Positions 12,945 to 24,369 of a DNA stretch of 64,000 bases are shown here, one piece after another (positions within the stretch are counted from its first letter, which is position 1; each line of letters starts with the position of its first letter). The position numbers and the translations under genes were made by a program. Location: NCBI GenBank assembly GCA_025531455.1, contig JAMYHL010000007.1, positions 1 to 64,000 on the forward strand, given 5' to 3'. The notes under the pieces are model-generated. The model did not search any database and was not told the origin of the DNA. It worked only from the letters and a program-made list of their open reading frames with translations. The DNA is from Apiotrichum sp. Y4204 (taxonomy: Eukaryota > Basidiomycota > Tremellomycetes > Trichosporonales > Trichosporonaceae).

Positions 12945-13358
12945 ATGGTCACGCCGCCCCGGAAACTCAAGATCGATGTCACTGTGAGTGCAATTCGGCC
13001 ATCCGCGATGGACCAATATGACGCTCGGTGTTCCATTTTGCCGCCTTTTTGCCCACAGGCCCAGCCACATCCCCGCCTCCACCGTTGCTCACACACACAG
13101 TCCGACTACCTCTGCCCATTCTGTCTGCTGGGCATGAAGCAGCTCGAGATACTAAACTTCACCCCAACCCTGTCGCTGCTTCCCGTTTCTCCCTGTCCGA
13201 CCATCTCCTTCCGCCATCCACATTCTGCCATCGTAGCTACCATCTTGCTAATCTCTTACACGCGGAGTGTATGCCCGTCCTGGGCCTGTAGAGCGTCGTT
13301 GTTGTGGTACCAGTCGATGCATCTATGTTTACAACAGGGGCCGCGCAGTAGTCTGTGA
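12945..13358 (+). pseudogene. Truncated start of a DsbA/FrnE-like thioredoxin-fold oxidoreductase
   Basis: Exon 1 (12945-12983, MVTPPRKLKIDVT) joins in phase 0 through a 117-nt GT..AG intron (12984-13100) to an exon starting SDYLCPFCLLGMKQLE. The KIDVTSDxxCPFCxxGMKQLE pattern is the N-terminal strand and CxxC-bearing helix of the DsbA-like FrnE/2-hydroxychromene-2-carboxylate isomerase family (usually over 200 residues). After residue 29 the similarity stops abruptly. The frame continues with low-complexity residues to a stop at 13356-13358, and the rest of the fold is not found before the next gene. A long pyrimidine-rich leader precedes the ATG, so the promoter may still be active. It is either a truncated relic or a very short expressed product. 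Confidence 0.5.
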
Positions 13359-13632
13359 GAAAGCCTGGAAGTGATGGGGTGCACATGATTGGGGCGATAT
13401 AGCCTGAAGGACTGGATTGGAGGAGGCGCGTGAGAAGTTGCACCAACAGCACTAACAAGCGAGGCCGATGGCGCGTTCGTTCAAGCCACTCGAGGGAACA
13501 TGGTCGCTATCGGTCGGAACATCATACACACGAATGGGGGATGTGATTGCTGCATATCACTGAGATCTGACAGTCAGCGTCCCGCCATCTTCCCCTCCCT
13601 CCAATGAACATCTCCCTCCAGACAACAGACAC

Positions 13633-14832
13633 TCACCATTTCCTGCGATACATCCTGATCCAATAACGGCAGTTCTCAAGCTTACAGGGCCAGGTGACCT
13701 CTCCAAGGCGAAACCAGCGCGAGTCCTGGGCACGCACGCGCTCCCACCCACCGAGGGCATTCATCAGCGCGTCGAGCACCATGTAAACAGGCCACGTGCG
13801 GTCCGCCTTGCCGAGCGGGAACTCGGCAATGTCGCTCGCGCTGTCCGCCACGAGGAGATATGATCCAGAGGGCGAGACGTCGCTTATTCCCCGCAGGAGA
13901 GCGAGCGTGCGCGCGCGGGATTGCGAAAGCAGCTCGGTGAGCGTGAAGAAGATTGTTGTCAGATGGACGGGCGCGAGGGGCGCGAGGAACGGCGGCGGCC
14001 CCGGAACGGGTTTCGCCGCCTTGGCCTCTCCCTCTCCGTCCGCCGCCTTGGTCTCTGCGTTCGCCGTTTCCGCCGGGCCGGGCGCCGCGAGGACATCGCT
14101 CTCGACAAACGTAAACTCCGCGTCGACCTCCCACCGGTCCCGCACCGCGCCCTCGATCGCGGAGAGCACGCCGCCCCACGCGCCAATGTCTGCGCCTGTC
14201 CACCGAACGCGGACCCCAGAAGCAGAGGCCAGCGCGGCCACCGCCAGGAGCTCGGAGCCGGCGCCGCCGCCGATGGAGAGAATGTGCCGTTCCGGTTTAG
14301 AAGTTGATGTTTTCTCGGTGTCATCCGCTGTTTCTTCCACATTATCCTCGCCGTCTTCCTTCTCGACTTCATCCTCTTCCCCCTCCTTCGCTTCCGGAGT
14401 GAACAGCTCCCTTACGCCTCTAAGACTCGCCATCATCTCTCTAAAGCACAGCGCGCGCGGGGGCACCCAACGCCCGGCATACGCGCCGAGCAGCTTGGCG
14501 TCCGTGAAGAGCTGGAGCCACTCGCGGGCAAAGAGCAGGCTCTTGGCGCGCTGCACGTCCGCCATAAAGTCGGGAGAGTCGAGGGACGGAGCGAGCGCAA
14601 AGCGGAGGACCGTGAGGAGCTCGGTGTCGCTTGGCTTCTCGAATGCCGCTGCAGGGAGGGGCGCATCGTCGTCCTCGTCCGATTTCGATTCAGACCCAGA
14701 CGCCGGTTCCGGGTTGGCCTTGTCCTTGTCCGCTGCTGGCGGGTGGTGCAGTTTCGGCCCCTTCTTCTTGCTGTATGGCTTGCGCCCGCCGAGGTTTCGC
14801 GGCGGGCCGCCAGAGCGCGCGCGGTGTGTCAT
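13633..14832 (-). CDS. BMT6: 25S rRNA (uridine-N3) methyltransferase, BMT6-like
   Basis: A single exon encodes 399 residues. I chose the ATG at 14830-14832 (MTHRARSGGPPRN) because it begins a basic, nucleolar-protein-like N-terminus just after a GT/CA repeat; upstream in-frame codons look like leader. The SAM-binding strand and glycine loop are HILSIGGGAGSELLAVAAL. They are followed by the acidic strand end WTGADIGAW, FVESDVL, a TTIFFTLTELL strand and the conserved C-terminal block WFRLGEVTWPCKLENCRYWIRMYRR. This order is typical of the putative SAM methyltransferase family containing yeast Bmt6, which makes m3U in 25S rRNA. A Glu/Asp-rich insert lies near the middle. The position modified here is inferred from yeast only. 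Confidence 0.82.
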   Translation of the reverse strand: MTHRARSGGPPRNLGGRKPYSKKKGPKLHHPPAADKDKANPEPASGSESKSDEDDDAPLPAAAFEKPSDTELLTVLRFALAPSLDSPDFMADVQRAKSLLFAREWLQLFTDAKLLGAYAGRWVPPRALCFREMMASLRGVRELFTPEAKEGEEDEVEKEDGEDNVEETADDTEKTSTSKPERHILSIGGGAGSELLAVAALASASGVRVRWTGADIGAWGGVLSAIEGAVRDRWEVDAEFTFVESDVLAAPGPAETANAETKAADGEGEAKAAKPVPGPPPFLAPLAPVHLTTIFFTLTELLSQSRARTLALLRGISDVSPSGSYLLVADSASDIAEFPLGKADRTWPVYMVLDALMNALGGWERVRAQDSRWFRLGEVTWPCKLENCRYWIRMYRRKW

Positions 14833-14850
14833 TGTGTGTGTGTGTGTGTG
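14833..14850. repeat. GT dinucleotide microsatellite
   Basis: A run of about nine GT units (CA on the minus strand) lies immediately upstream of the chosen start of the BMT6-like gene, that is, in its leader. Confidence 0.7.
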
Positions 14851-15861
14851 ACTGTGTGTTGCGGAGGACGATCTCGGCGATGCACAAGGGAGGGATCGGC
14901 GCGGTACTGCATCGAGCATCGTACCCCAGCAACTTTTGCCGCCCAGACATTTTGCATTGCAGCTGCCAGGGGGGAAGCTGATAAGAGTGCTAATGACGTG
15001 TACTGAAGTGTAACTGCCTTCGGTGCGAGCCAAATCGCCTCGCACCGTCGCCGGCCTACCAATCCTAGTCGGCGCCGCGGGCCATGCAGCACGACTTTTT
15101 GGGCCTTGGCGGAACGGTATAAAAGACTGGACAGCGGCGTTGTTGATGTTCTTCTTTGATCAAAACCATGGGCCCTTCTCTGCCATAGTACGAGCGACCT
15201 TCCCCACGTCCTCGTGCCGCCATGAAGGAGCACACTAGACGAACGGATTAATGCCTCAGAGCCATTAGGAAACCTGCTCTCTTGACGCCATCGGCGAGTG
15301 GGTGCTGGCGCGCTGATACATTTTGTAAGCCATATCGAGGTTTTTGTATGTTACGCGATGAATGAGATTTCTGGACTGTGGACTCGGGACGCCGAACTGC
15401 TCGCGCTGCTCGTCGTTGGGAGGCGTTGGTTTGTGCTGCATCTGGCCAGCTGGGAAACTGGTTCTTAACTTTATCTTCTTCCTCTGGCTGCACAGCAATA
15501 GCGGCAACGGCATGCCCGCGAAATTGACAATTGAGGGCTGCGTGTCGTTCGTGAATGGACCTCCACGCCGAAAGAGGTCAAGGTAGGTAGCTTGTCAACA
15601 ACATGTGGTTGCTCCATATCTTTTCTTGCACAAGTATAGAATCGCAACTCTACGCAGATCCGATCGAGCGCTCTGGACTTGTCTCTCGACCTCCACCAGG
15701 ACACACACTCGTAGCTCGCTAGCTCGTAGCACTGCCATTAAGCCCAAGCGCAGTCACTCACTCCCGAAGCCGTCATCAGGCCCTGGCCACCGAGGCCCTT
15801 CCCTCGTTAATCCAAATTCAACAACACACTTTCCACCTCTTCCACCTCTACCACACTCCCA
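14851..15861. other. Intergenic (divergent promoter) region
   Basis: This region separates the divergent BMT6-like and KEX1 genes. It contains a strong plus-strand TATAAAAG at 15118-15125, but this is about 740 nt upstream of the KEX1 ATG, so it may drive a separate or long-leader transcript. No further open frame with a recognisable domain is seen. Confidence 0.45.
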
Positions 15862-18363
15862 ATGGCGTACCCCTCTCCAGACGCGTATGCGCGCGTGCGC
15901 CGCACACTCCTCGACCGTGATGCCGAGGTGGAGTACACGTCGCGCGCCGAGTCGTCGAGCAGTTATCGTGCGTCATTCCTTCCCTGCGGGCTGAACTGAC
16001 AGTAGTCCGACGTCGCGCGCCGGCAGACAGTGAGTCGGAGAGCTAGGGACCGGCGGCTGCGGTCGGCTTCGTCGTTACCAGCCGCGCGCCTGCTCCCTCG
16101 ACACGACTGACCCCAGAACTCCCCTCCGCCGCCGACTTGTTTGTGCCATCACTCCCCGGCGTGCCGAACCTCGCGACACATCCAACGTGAGCTAGAAATT
16201 GCGGTATGAGCTGACAGCAGACACCCTGTCAACTTGTATGCCGGCCTGCTACCGTCATATCCCGGTGAGGATGCCGGCGGAGGCGCCGGGCGTGTCGGGA
16301 AGGACGCCAAGATCTTGTGCGTACAGCGCTGTCTCGTGATTTCCTTGTCGGTGCTCATTCCAGCTTTATGATGGCGCGCGCGCGGAGAGCGGCGGGCAAG
16401 GGGCGCATTATCTTTTGGTTCAATGTGAGCTCGAGGTTCCCGTTACGAAAGCTGACAACAGGGCGGCCCTGGGTGTTCATCATTCGACGGCTCGCTCATG
16501 GAGGTCGGCCCGTTCCGCACCGTGCCCCCCGCGCAGACGTCGAGCGGCAAGGCTGAGCTCAAACTCGTCGAAGGTGGATGGGAGGAGTACGCGACCATGG
16601 TTTTTGGTGAGCAGCAGACGTGTGTTTCCTCTGACCGCAGTCGACCAGCCTCCCGGCACTGGTCTCTCGACCGTCCCCGTCGAGGGATACGTCGAGGACT
16701 TGCAGCAGGCAGGCGAGCACCTCATCCACTTCATATCCAACTTCTACAAGGTGTTCCCCGAGTTTGAGGGCATGGACGTAAGCTATTGGTTTGTATTTCA
16801 GCTGACAACCGCAGACGTATCTCGCGGGCGAGTCGTACGCTGGACAGTACATCCCTTACTTTGGTAAGTGCGGCGCCGAAATGACTGTCGCAGTTTGGAC
16901 TCGCTGACGGCTAGCCGACGCGCTCCTCAAGACGGACAAAGTAAAGGTCAACCTCGTCGGCATCACGATCGGGAACGGCTGGATCGACCCGATAAGGCAG
17001 TACCCCGCGTACGCCGAGTTTGCGTACGAAAAGGGCCTGATCAAGAAGGGCACGGATGTGAGTGGTGCCTTATTGTGTTCGGTTCACCACTAACCTCAGG
17101 CGGCCAAGGACCTTGACGCCGAGGTCGAGAAGTGCCAGAAGGCGATGGAGGAGTACACCGACCCCCTCAAGACACCGATCAACATTGCCATGTGCGAGGG
17201 CATCATGGGGCGTGTCACAGCGCCATTCAAGCAGGAGTAAGTCCAAATTATAACAATGACCACAAGAATGTCGCGCTGATATTGAGGATCAACGGCGAGC
17301 GCAAGTGCATGAACATCTATGATGTGCGGCTTACCGACACGGAGCCGGCGTGTGGCATGAACTGGCCTCCCGATCTTACTGATGTCTACTCCTTCCTCGC
17401 CCGTCCGGATGTTGTCAACTCGCTGCATGCGACAGAGCACTCGGCGACTTGGGTTGAGTGCAACGGTCGTGTCGGCGCCGCGCTCAAAAACCGCAACACC
17501 CCAGCGGCTGTCCACCTCATTCCGGGCATCATCGAGCGCGGAATCAAGGTCATGATGTTTGCTGGCGCCGAAGATCTCATTTGCAATAACGTTGGCATTG
17601 AACGCATGATCGACGCGATGCAGTGGCATGGAGAAAAGGGCTTTGGCGTGAGTACTGAGATCCTTGGCTACATTCTTCACTGACCGCAGAATGCGACAGC
17701 CCAGGAGTGGAAGTGGAACGGCACGCAGGTGGGCGAGTGGACGGAGCGGCAGAACATGACCTATGCCAAGGTCCTTGGCGCGTCGCACATGGTCGGCTTT
17801 GACGTCCCGCACGTCACCAACGACATGATCATGCGCTTTATGGACATCGACATCAACCTTCTGCCAGGGTACACTGGCCAGTGGTCGTCGTCTGTCGGCG
17901 AAGACGAACGCCCTGCGGTGCACTTCGGCGAGCCGGAGAAGGCAGACACCGGCATCCCGTTGCTCAAGGGCGGCGCGGGCTCCTGGGAGGGTGGGTTCAG
18001 CGACTGGTTGAGGCCACATTTTCACTAACACTCTTAGCGTGGTACAACGCCATCTCGGCGGTGCTCATCTTGTGCACGCTGGCCGGCATCGTGGCGCTAT
18101 ACCTCTACTTCCGACGTCGCCGGGTCAAGCGTGCTGGGCGGCTGCACCTCCCGACGACACGGGGCTCTGCCGAGCGTGACCGCGAGGAGCGCGTCCCGCT
18201 CGCAGCTGAGGACTTTGAGCTCGAGCCTCGCCGCGGGACGACGCCCCCGAGTCGGGATAGCGTGGACCGGCGGAAGGAGAAGGGCAAAGGGCGCGCGCAG
18301 GAGGATGACAGCGATGCCGAGCGTGGGACGGTGTTTGCGCTCGGGGACGAGGACGAGCATTAG
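15862..18363 (+). CDS. KEX1: Kex1-type membrane serine carboxypeptidase
   Basis: Thirteen exons (15862-15967, 16003-16029, 16117-16186, 16221-16316, 16364-16424, 16462-16606, 16641-16777, 16815-16863, 16915-17057, 17100-17236, 17287-17647, 17690-17990, 18038-18363) give 652 residues in one frame. This S10-family Golgi enzyme trims C-terminal Lys/Arg after Kex2 cleavage. Diagnostic parts are PSAADLFVPSLPGVP, the oxyanion segment GGPGCSSFDG, the nucleophile GESYAGQYIPY, the catalytic Asp in GAEDLICN and the catalytic His in GASHMVGFD. A single C-terminal membrane segment (ISAVLILCTLAGIVALYLYF) follows, then a basic and acidic cytosolic tail ending EDEH. Oddly, the N-terminus (MAYPSPDAYARVRRTLL) has no hydrophobic signal peptide; an unseen upstream exon may supply it. 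The acceptor at 16217 instead of 16220 would add one residue. Confidence 0.88.
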
Positions 18364-18588
18364 AGAGACGAGAACGAGGACGAGTACTAGATAGATGATG
18401 TGAAGTATACGGAATGACGAGAAGGGGGAGAGGACGATACATGGTGAGCGAAGAGCGTGATGAGAGAGCAGCGGGAGAGTGCGAGCGACAGAGAATAGAG
18501 GCAGACACAGGCGGAGGCACAAATGCCATCGCGCGGCGTGATAAACAACGTTCATAACAACCATTCCGAAGAGATACAACCCAGCCCG

Positions 18589-19939
18589 CTACGCACTAGC
18601 CGCAAGTCCATCATACAGGAGCCTCTCAAACTGGTTATAAACCTTGGTGAACGGGTCCGGTGGCGGCGCAAGGACCTGTGTGAAGCAGATTCCCTAATTA
18701 TCAGCATCACTTCTCTCCGGGTCCCCAGCTCTAAACCCACCGCAATCCCAGTAGTCGGGTCGAGCCAGTAAAACGTCCTCGCGAGGCCAGACCACGCCCC
18801 GCTTCCCTTTTTGCGCCCAAATGCCGAGTCTTCAGTATTAAGGAGCAGCCCCACCGAGTGGCCGAGGCCCTGGGCGTCGTTCTTAACCAGCTCGGGGTCG
18901 GCCGACCCGCCCTGTGCCATCATCTCCGCAAGGCCCTTGTGGACCGTATTCGCCCCTCGCGGGGGCAGCGAATCGGTGAACAGCTCCCTAAACGACTCGG
19001 GGGAGATAATACCCCCCGGAGACTGGGACGCGAGCACGCCCCGCAAAAACGCGAGATACGCTTTGGCCGTGCCGTACAGCCCGCCGCCGCCGGAGAGCTG
19101 TGCCGTGTCGCGGACGAAATTGAGGTCGAAACTGCGCGGCGAGGCCGTGTGTTTGAGATACGGCGGGTCCGCGAGGCGCGTGCACGCCTGCTGGAGAGAA
19201 TCGAGGACTTCAGGGGTGGGGAAAAAGCCAATGTCGTGCTCGGACAGGCCGAGAGGGCCGAAAATGTGGTCTTGGAAGTAGGCGCTCAGGCGCTTTCCCG
19301 AGACGCGCTCGACGAGGATCCCCGCCCAGTCTATACCCGTCGAGTACTTCCAGCTGCTCCCGGGCTCATATACCAGCGGGAGAGTGTATCCTTCGACACT
19401 GGACGCCCAGTGTGCGGGTTTCCCCGTCGCGGCGGTGTATTCCCCAATCAGCGGAGACGTGAAGTCGTACGCGAGGCCAGAAGTGTGCGTCAGCAGCCGC
19501 CGGACGGTGAGCGGCTGCGTGCGCGGGGCGAGCGACGGCTCGCCGTCGACAACTCCCTGCAGGATCGGGAGGGCCACGAGCTCGGGGCAGTGCGTGGCGA
19601 GAATGTCCTCGGTGTCCAGATCAATCTTGCCGGCCTCGACCAGCTGGAGCACCGCGACGCTCGTCACCAGCTTTGTCATTGAGAACAGCTGCAGTCCTGG
19701 GATTAACCACCACCAAAAATACGGCTCTTACGCGTGTTCTCATCCACGTTGCCCTTGTCCGGCTCGCCCCACACGCGCTCGCCGCCCTGCGCGAGATACA
19801 TTGTCTCGTCCCTGTTCGTCGCGCCGATGTGGATGGCCGGGTGCCGGCCCTCGGCGAGCGTCGTGGCGAGGAAGGCGTCGAGCGACGCCTTTGCGGACGG
19901 CGAGAGCGTCGGTGTGCGTGCGGGCGGGGTGTCGGGCAT
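18589..19939 (-). CDS. Beta-lactamase-fold serine hydrolase (class C/esterase VIII type)
   Basis: Three exons on the minus strand encode about 400 residues. The start is the ATG at 19937-19939 (MPDTPPARTP), with a second in-frame ATG at 19988-19990 as an alternative. Exon 1 joins across a short intron so that FSMTKLVTSVAVLQLVE appears: this SxxK (SMTK) is the catalytic motif of the serine beta-lactamase/transesterase family. A later Tyr motif (KYSTGIDWAG) and the C-terminal HSVGLLLN/GSGAWSG region fit the same fold. The last intron is inferred after GIAV and leads to a final exon ending with stop TAG at 18589-18591. No signal peptide is seen, so a cytosolic esterase or acyl-transferase (LovD-like) role is possible. 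The substrate is unknown. It is convergent with KEX1. Confidence 0.8.
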
Positions 19940-20299
19940 CCTTGAGTAGTAGCTAGTAGGTTTGGGGAGATGTTGTCGATGGCAAGGCATTGTGTGGGGT
20001 TATGTACCGTGGATGTCACCGGTGCCGGGCCGCCGGGTTTGGGGTGTCGGTTCGGACTTGGCCGGTGGCGCCAGTGTCGACATCGTGTTGCACATGACAA
20101 ACACGTCTGACGACACTTCCTGGCCGATGATAAACCCCACCTCTGTCCACGTTCCCCAAACATCAGCCATCATCACCAAATGCATAGTCATAAATCGCGA
20201 GCGTGTACTCGGCATTATTCACATCCCGTCAAAAGAAACGGGGTAAAGTAGAGAAAGAAAAGAAAAAGGCAGTCTATACAACGAAACGACCCAATATGG
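19940..20299. other. Short intergenic region
   Basis: This region holds the promoter of the beta-lactamase-fold gene and the downstream sequence of the PhoD-like gene. No gene is seen. Confidence 0.45.
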
Positions 20300-23149
20300 T
20301 TAGACTGCGGGAACAATCACCTTTCCATTAGTTGCGGACACTGGTGGCGTTGGCGTCGGCTGGATGGGTTTGGTTGGTTTGGAACGTGTACGTCGAGGTC
20401 GGGGTGGGGCATTCGTCCTGCCACGATCTGAGCCGAGATTATCATTCCATCCTGCGACAAGACGAGCCGAGCTCGGAGGTTAATTCTTACCCTTGAGGAG
20501 GCGCGAGCGGCGACAGAGCCTGCTGCTGCGCGTCCCAGCGGGGAGGCGGCGCGGCAATGGGGTACCTGCGGTCAGATCCAAGCCTAGCATTTGCCTTATT
20601 CTCGAACTCACGAGACAGTCTCGCCCGCGCCCTGGAGCTTCTCAACGCGAATGTCGAAGCGCAGTTCGCCCGACTGCTCGTTGTAGTCAACGACAGCGTA
20701 GTTGCGGCGCGCAAGGACATAGGGACGCTTCTGAGTCTTGCCGGTGGTATCGGTGCCGAACATTGGCATAATAATTTCGTCTGTGTTCTTCTTGTGCAGC
20801 GTGCGGTGCTTGTGGCCACTGAGTTTGGTGACCATGAGGGCAGCACCGCCGGGCGGCGGAGTGTTGACAATCGCAGAGGAGATGATGTTGAGCATGTACC
20901 GGTGGTCCTGCTCCTTGGGTGGGGTGTGCTTATACGTGAACAACAGTCCCACTGCCGCGAGATGCACGTCGCCGGAGAGGAACGTCAGGCGGAAGTGGTG
21001 CTCCATCGCCGCCTGCTGAAGCCTGAGGACGAGCCAGTTGCGCTCCTTCTTATGCACGTTCGCGCACCAGTGGTCGTTCAGGTCGTCGAGCAGCTCGGAC
21101 GCCTGATTGAATTTGTTCACCATGCCGCCGAGGCCGAACGCGTTGTGACGAGCGAGCACGTTGAGCGGGTTCCATTTCTTGTCGAGGAAGTGCTCAAGGA
21201 AGGACATACGCGGGTACGCTGGTGTCAGTGACCCGTCCTGCAACAACACTCACCAATGGGGACACCAACAAGCAGCACAACGTGCTCAACCTCAGGAGGG
21301 TACGCCGCATACACATCGAACATCATCTGGTACGTCTGCGGTGAAACAACCTGACGGAGCTTGCGCTCAGCACGGCAGTCAAGCGCGAAGAGACGGATCC
21401 TGGGGCCCATGTACACCGAGAGAGAGTGCGACGGGTACGGAATCCAGGCACCCGGCCCGCCGATCATCATGCTCTTGATCGGATGTCCACCCAGAGGGTG
21501 GTCAGTGCCATCAACGGAGTCGACGGTGAAGAGCTGGAAAAGGAGATACCAAAAGTAGCCGCGCGAGCCGATGTAGGAGAAGACCGGGGCCGCTTGCGTC
21601 TCGTCATCGTACGTTCCGAAACCGTCAATGAGGTCATGGTCGTCGAGCATGTTCACCATCGGAACAGTGGCATTCGCGCGACCAAACGCGTTACTGCGGA
21701 AGATCTTGCAGTAGTGGTTGAAGCTGTGGTCAGTGGAGCCAACCTCGTACGACATACTAGAACCGATCTACGGCGAATTTCTGTCGTCAGCGTTATGCCC
21801 ATTCCTGGTGTCACGTCTACGGCTACTCACCATCTCGTCTGTGAGCGGGTGGCCAAGCTTTTCCTTGCGAGTTGGCGCGTTGATCCACGCTGTGCGTCAG
21901 CACCCTCCCAGTTATGGTCCACCTACACTGGAGCTCGGGCTCGCGGGTCACGGCATCGCAGTAGATCTGGTCACCGCCGCCGACCATGCAGTGGAACGGC
22001 CTCTGGCGGTGGTGCTTGAGCAGATCTTCCCACACGGGGTCATAGCCCGATGGGTACTCGCCCTTGAACTCGTCGGGGTCCACTCCGGAAGAAAATCCTA
22101 AGCGTTAGTTTTGTGAGTCGTCTTGCTAGGCAGCACGCACCGTTGCAGCTGTGCGCAGCCCAGCGCAGGTTCTGTCCGAGGGCGGGGACAACAAACTCGA
22201 GCGGCGCGCCTCCATTGAGGCGGTACGAAACCGACATTTCAATCTGCTGCACAGGGATGGCAAGCATAAAACGCCAGAACGAGCACGGTCCGTCCTTGTC
22301 GGCGTAAGTGAACATGAGTTGACCCTCTACACCCTGCGGCGGGAGGAGCGCATTCGCGTTGCCCATACCACCAGCCCCAAATGGAGCAAACGTCAAGGTA
22401 AGGTAAGGCGCAGGGTTGAAGATCGACCCGCTGGGAGTGTTAACATGTGCTGAGACAACAAAACCCATCCGATAGGGAGTACTCACTCATCCGCGGTCAC
22501 CACCATCGCCGCACCATACCAGATACCATCGATCTGAGTGTAGTACGAGAGGAGCGGTCCACACCTGTTGTCAGCCTGTCTCCTCAGCGGATGGAGTCAT
22601 CCGGACTTACATGAGCTGGAGGTGGGGCTGCATGGTCTGGGACACGTTATAGTGCTCAGTAAGGCCTTTCGGGGCATCACCGGGAAGGATAACGCCATTA
22701 GCGCCGCCGCCATTGGCCATGCCCTCCTGCTGGGCAGCCATGACGAGGTTGGCGGACGGTCCAGGCCCGGTGTGCGTACCGCCGGCTTGACCACCGAGCT
22801 TGCGGGCGCTGTCGGCGCCGTTTTCCTGCTCCTCGTCCTCAATCGCCTCCTCCTTCTTCGTCCGCTCGACGCCGCGGGCCGCAGCCTCCTGCTCGCGCTG
22901 GATGTCGTGGTACGCGGGGTTCATCGGCTCGGCATCGGGGCCAACGGGGGGCGCGCGGGACGACTGTCCGGCGTACGTGCTCCGGTGAAGCTTTGGGTGT
23001 GCATAGTAGCTGGCATGGGCGGCGGCCGCAGCGAGGCGCATGTCCTCCTCTGCCGCCCTCTTCTCAGAGAGGCCAACGGTATCCCTTGCGAGGTCAGCTC
23101 GGCGGCCGAGAAGAGGCGGAGACAACGAGTGCGGCTGTGCGACTTACAT
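20300..23149 (-). CDS. PhoD-like metallophosphatase domain protein
   Basis: This multi-exon minus-strand gene encodes about 800 residues. Conserved blocks are VGGGDQIYCDAVTREPELQ, HYCKIFRSNAFG, MLDDHDLIDGFGTYDDETQ, RLFALDCRAERK and LSGDVHLAAVG, which carry the Asp/His metal ligands of the fungal PhoD-like phosphatase family. An N-terminal Ala/Gln/Glu-rich stretch precedes the domain. The best start is a codon split by an intron: AT at 23149-23148, a 63-nt intron 23147-23085 (gtaagt..aag), then G at 23084, giving MDTVGLSEKRAAEED. The nearest intact downstream ATG is at 23039-23041. The 3' end is uncertain. The frame meets TAA at 20487-20489, but that TAA lies inside a good donor (GTAAGA), and splicing to about 20410 would add a basic/proline tail ending at 20300. 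Substrate and location are unknown. Confidence 0.8.
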
Positions 23150-23158
23150 GATGTTTAC

Positions 23159-23178
23159 GGATGGATGGATGGATGGAT
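23159..23178. repeat. GGAT/ATCC tetranucleotide microsatellite
   Basis: About five GGAT units lie within 30 nt upstream of the split start codon of the PhoD-like gene, that is, in its 5' leader. Confidence 0.7.
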
Positions 23179-24369
23179 GTTACAAGATACCCGCTGTGCA
23201 ACGACTGGCACGACTAATTATCCAGTGTGTGCGTGTCGCAGTGCCGTTGCGAGGGTGTGTGTGTGAGCCTGTGAGAGGAAGAGAGAGAATGTGAGACACA
23301 AAGATGTGACAGAGTATAAAGTATCTCGATCAACAAAAACAAGCTTGTGACAATGGCGGATAAAATCCACTCCGAAAAAAAGGGGGGAGGGAGCCACAAG
23401 AGCAATGGCAAAACAGCAGAGAGCGTGACCACCCCTCTCTCCCTCTCCCCCTCCCGTCCACCGACTCTCGGCCCCTTTCCGGATTGTGCATTGCATGCTC
23501 TCAGCAGCATCTGCTCTGCTCCTGACTGGACTGCGGAATCGGTCGACAGTCTCTTCTCAATTCTGCCTCTCTTGCTTTTTCCCCCTCGTCTGTTGCACAG
23601 GTTGGATACAGCGCTATGTTACATGATTTTGGGAAGAGGGTAAACATTGAGGGATGAGGCACGCACAGGCTTGGCATTTTAGTCTGTACGCTGGCAGTGC
23701 CGCATTGGTGGCGCCGCCACACCACAACAGATGCAAACAACCAGTGTACACAGCGCCAATGAACAAAATAACAAGCAACAGCTGTGCTAAAAACAATCGT
23801 ATGCATGGTGGCCACGGGGCAAAGAACAATGGCCAGTGCAGGGGCTTGCATGGCGACCGCACTGGATGTCTTACCTTTGCACCTTGTGATGGCCCGAGCG
23901 AGTGTGTATCGATCGACACAGCCGGGCGCCGGGGCGCCATTGGCCCTTTCTCTGCGTGCCGAGCCATTCAGCCAACCCGGCTGTCAGGGTTTCACCTCCC
24001 GGGAGATGTGACGTCACTGTTCAGGGACTCGGCCGGACTGTCAAACCGCACAGCTCAAAGCACAAAGCTCAAAGTCCACGCCGGCCACGCCGGTATGGCG
24101 TGTAAGCCGCGTTTGTTTCACGTGATAACTGGCACAGTCATCCGCGATCATCCGGTCATCCAGTCACCCTCCCAGTTTCGGATTGTTGATACAATTCCGG
24201 GACGCGTTCCAACGGCTCTGCGCGCGCAGAGATGACGATCATGAAGGCCAGCGAGGAATGAGAAATGTCAGGTTTCCCAGTCTTCCTTCTTTCCTTCTAC
24301 TGTTCGTCTTCCTAACTCTCTCTCTCTCTCTCTCTCTCTTTTTACATCACCGCCCTCATTACCGCCTAG
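23179..24369. other. Divergent promoter region
   Basis: About 1.2 kb separates the PhoD-like gene (-) and MRE11 (+). It contains a CT-rich block near 23430-23600 and a TC dinucleotide run of about 24 nt at 24316-24339, just before the proposed MRE11 start. No coding frame is supported. Confidence 0.45.
24316..24339. repeat. TC dinucleotide microsatellite
   Basis: A run of about twelve TC units lies in the putative leader of MRE11, about 30 nt upstream of the proposed start codon. Confidence 0.75.

Noticed and set aside
13796..14851. 351-codon plus-strand ORF opposite the methyltransferase
   Set aside because: It is the antisense shadow of the BMT6-like coding sequence, whose SAM-binding motifs are unmistakable.
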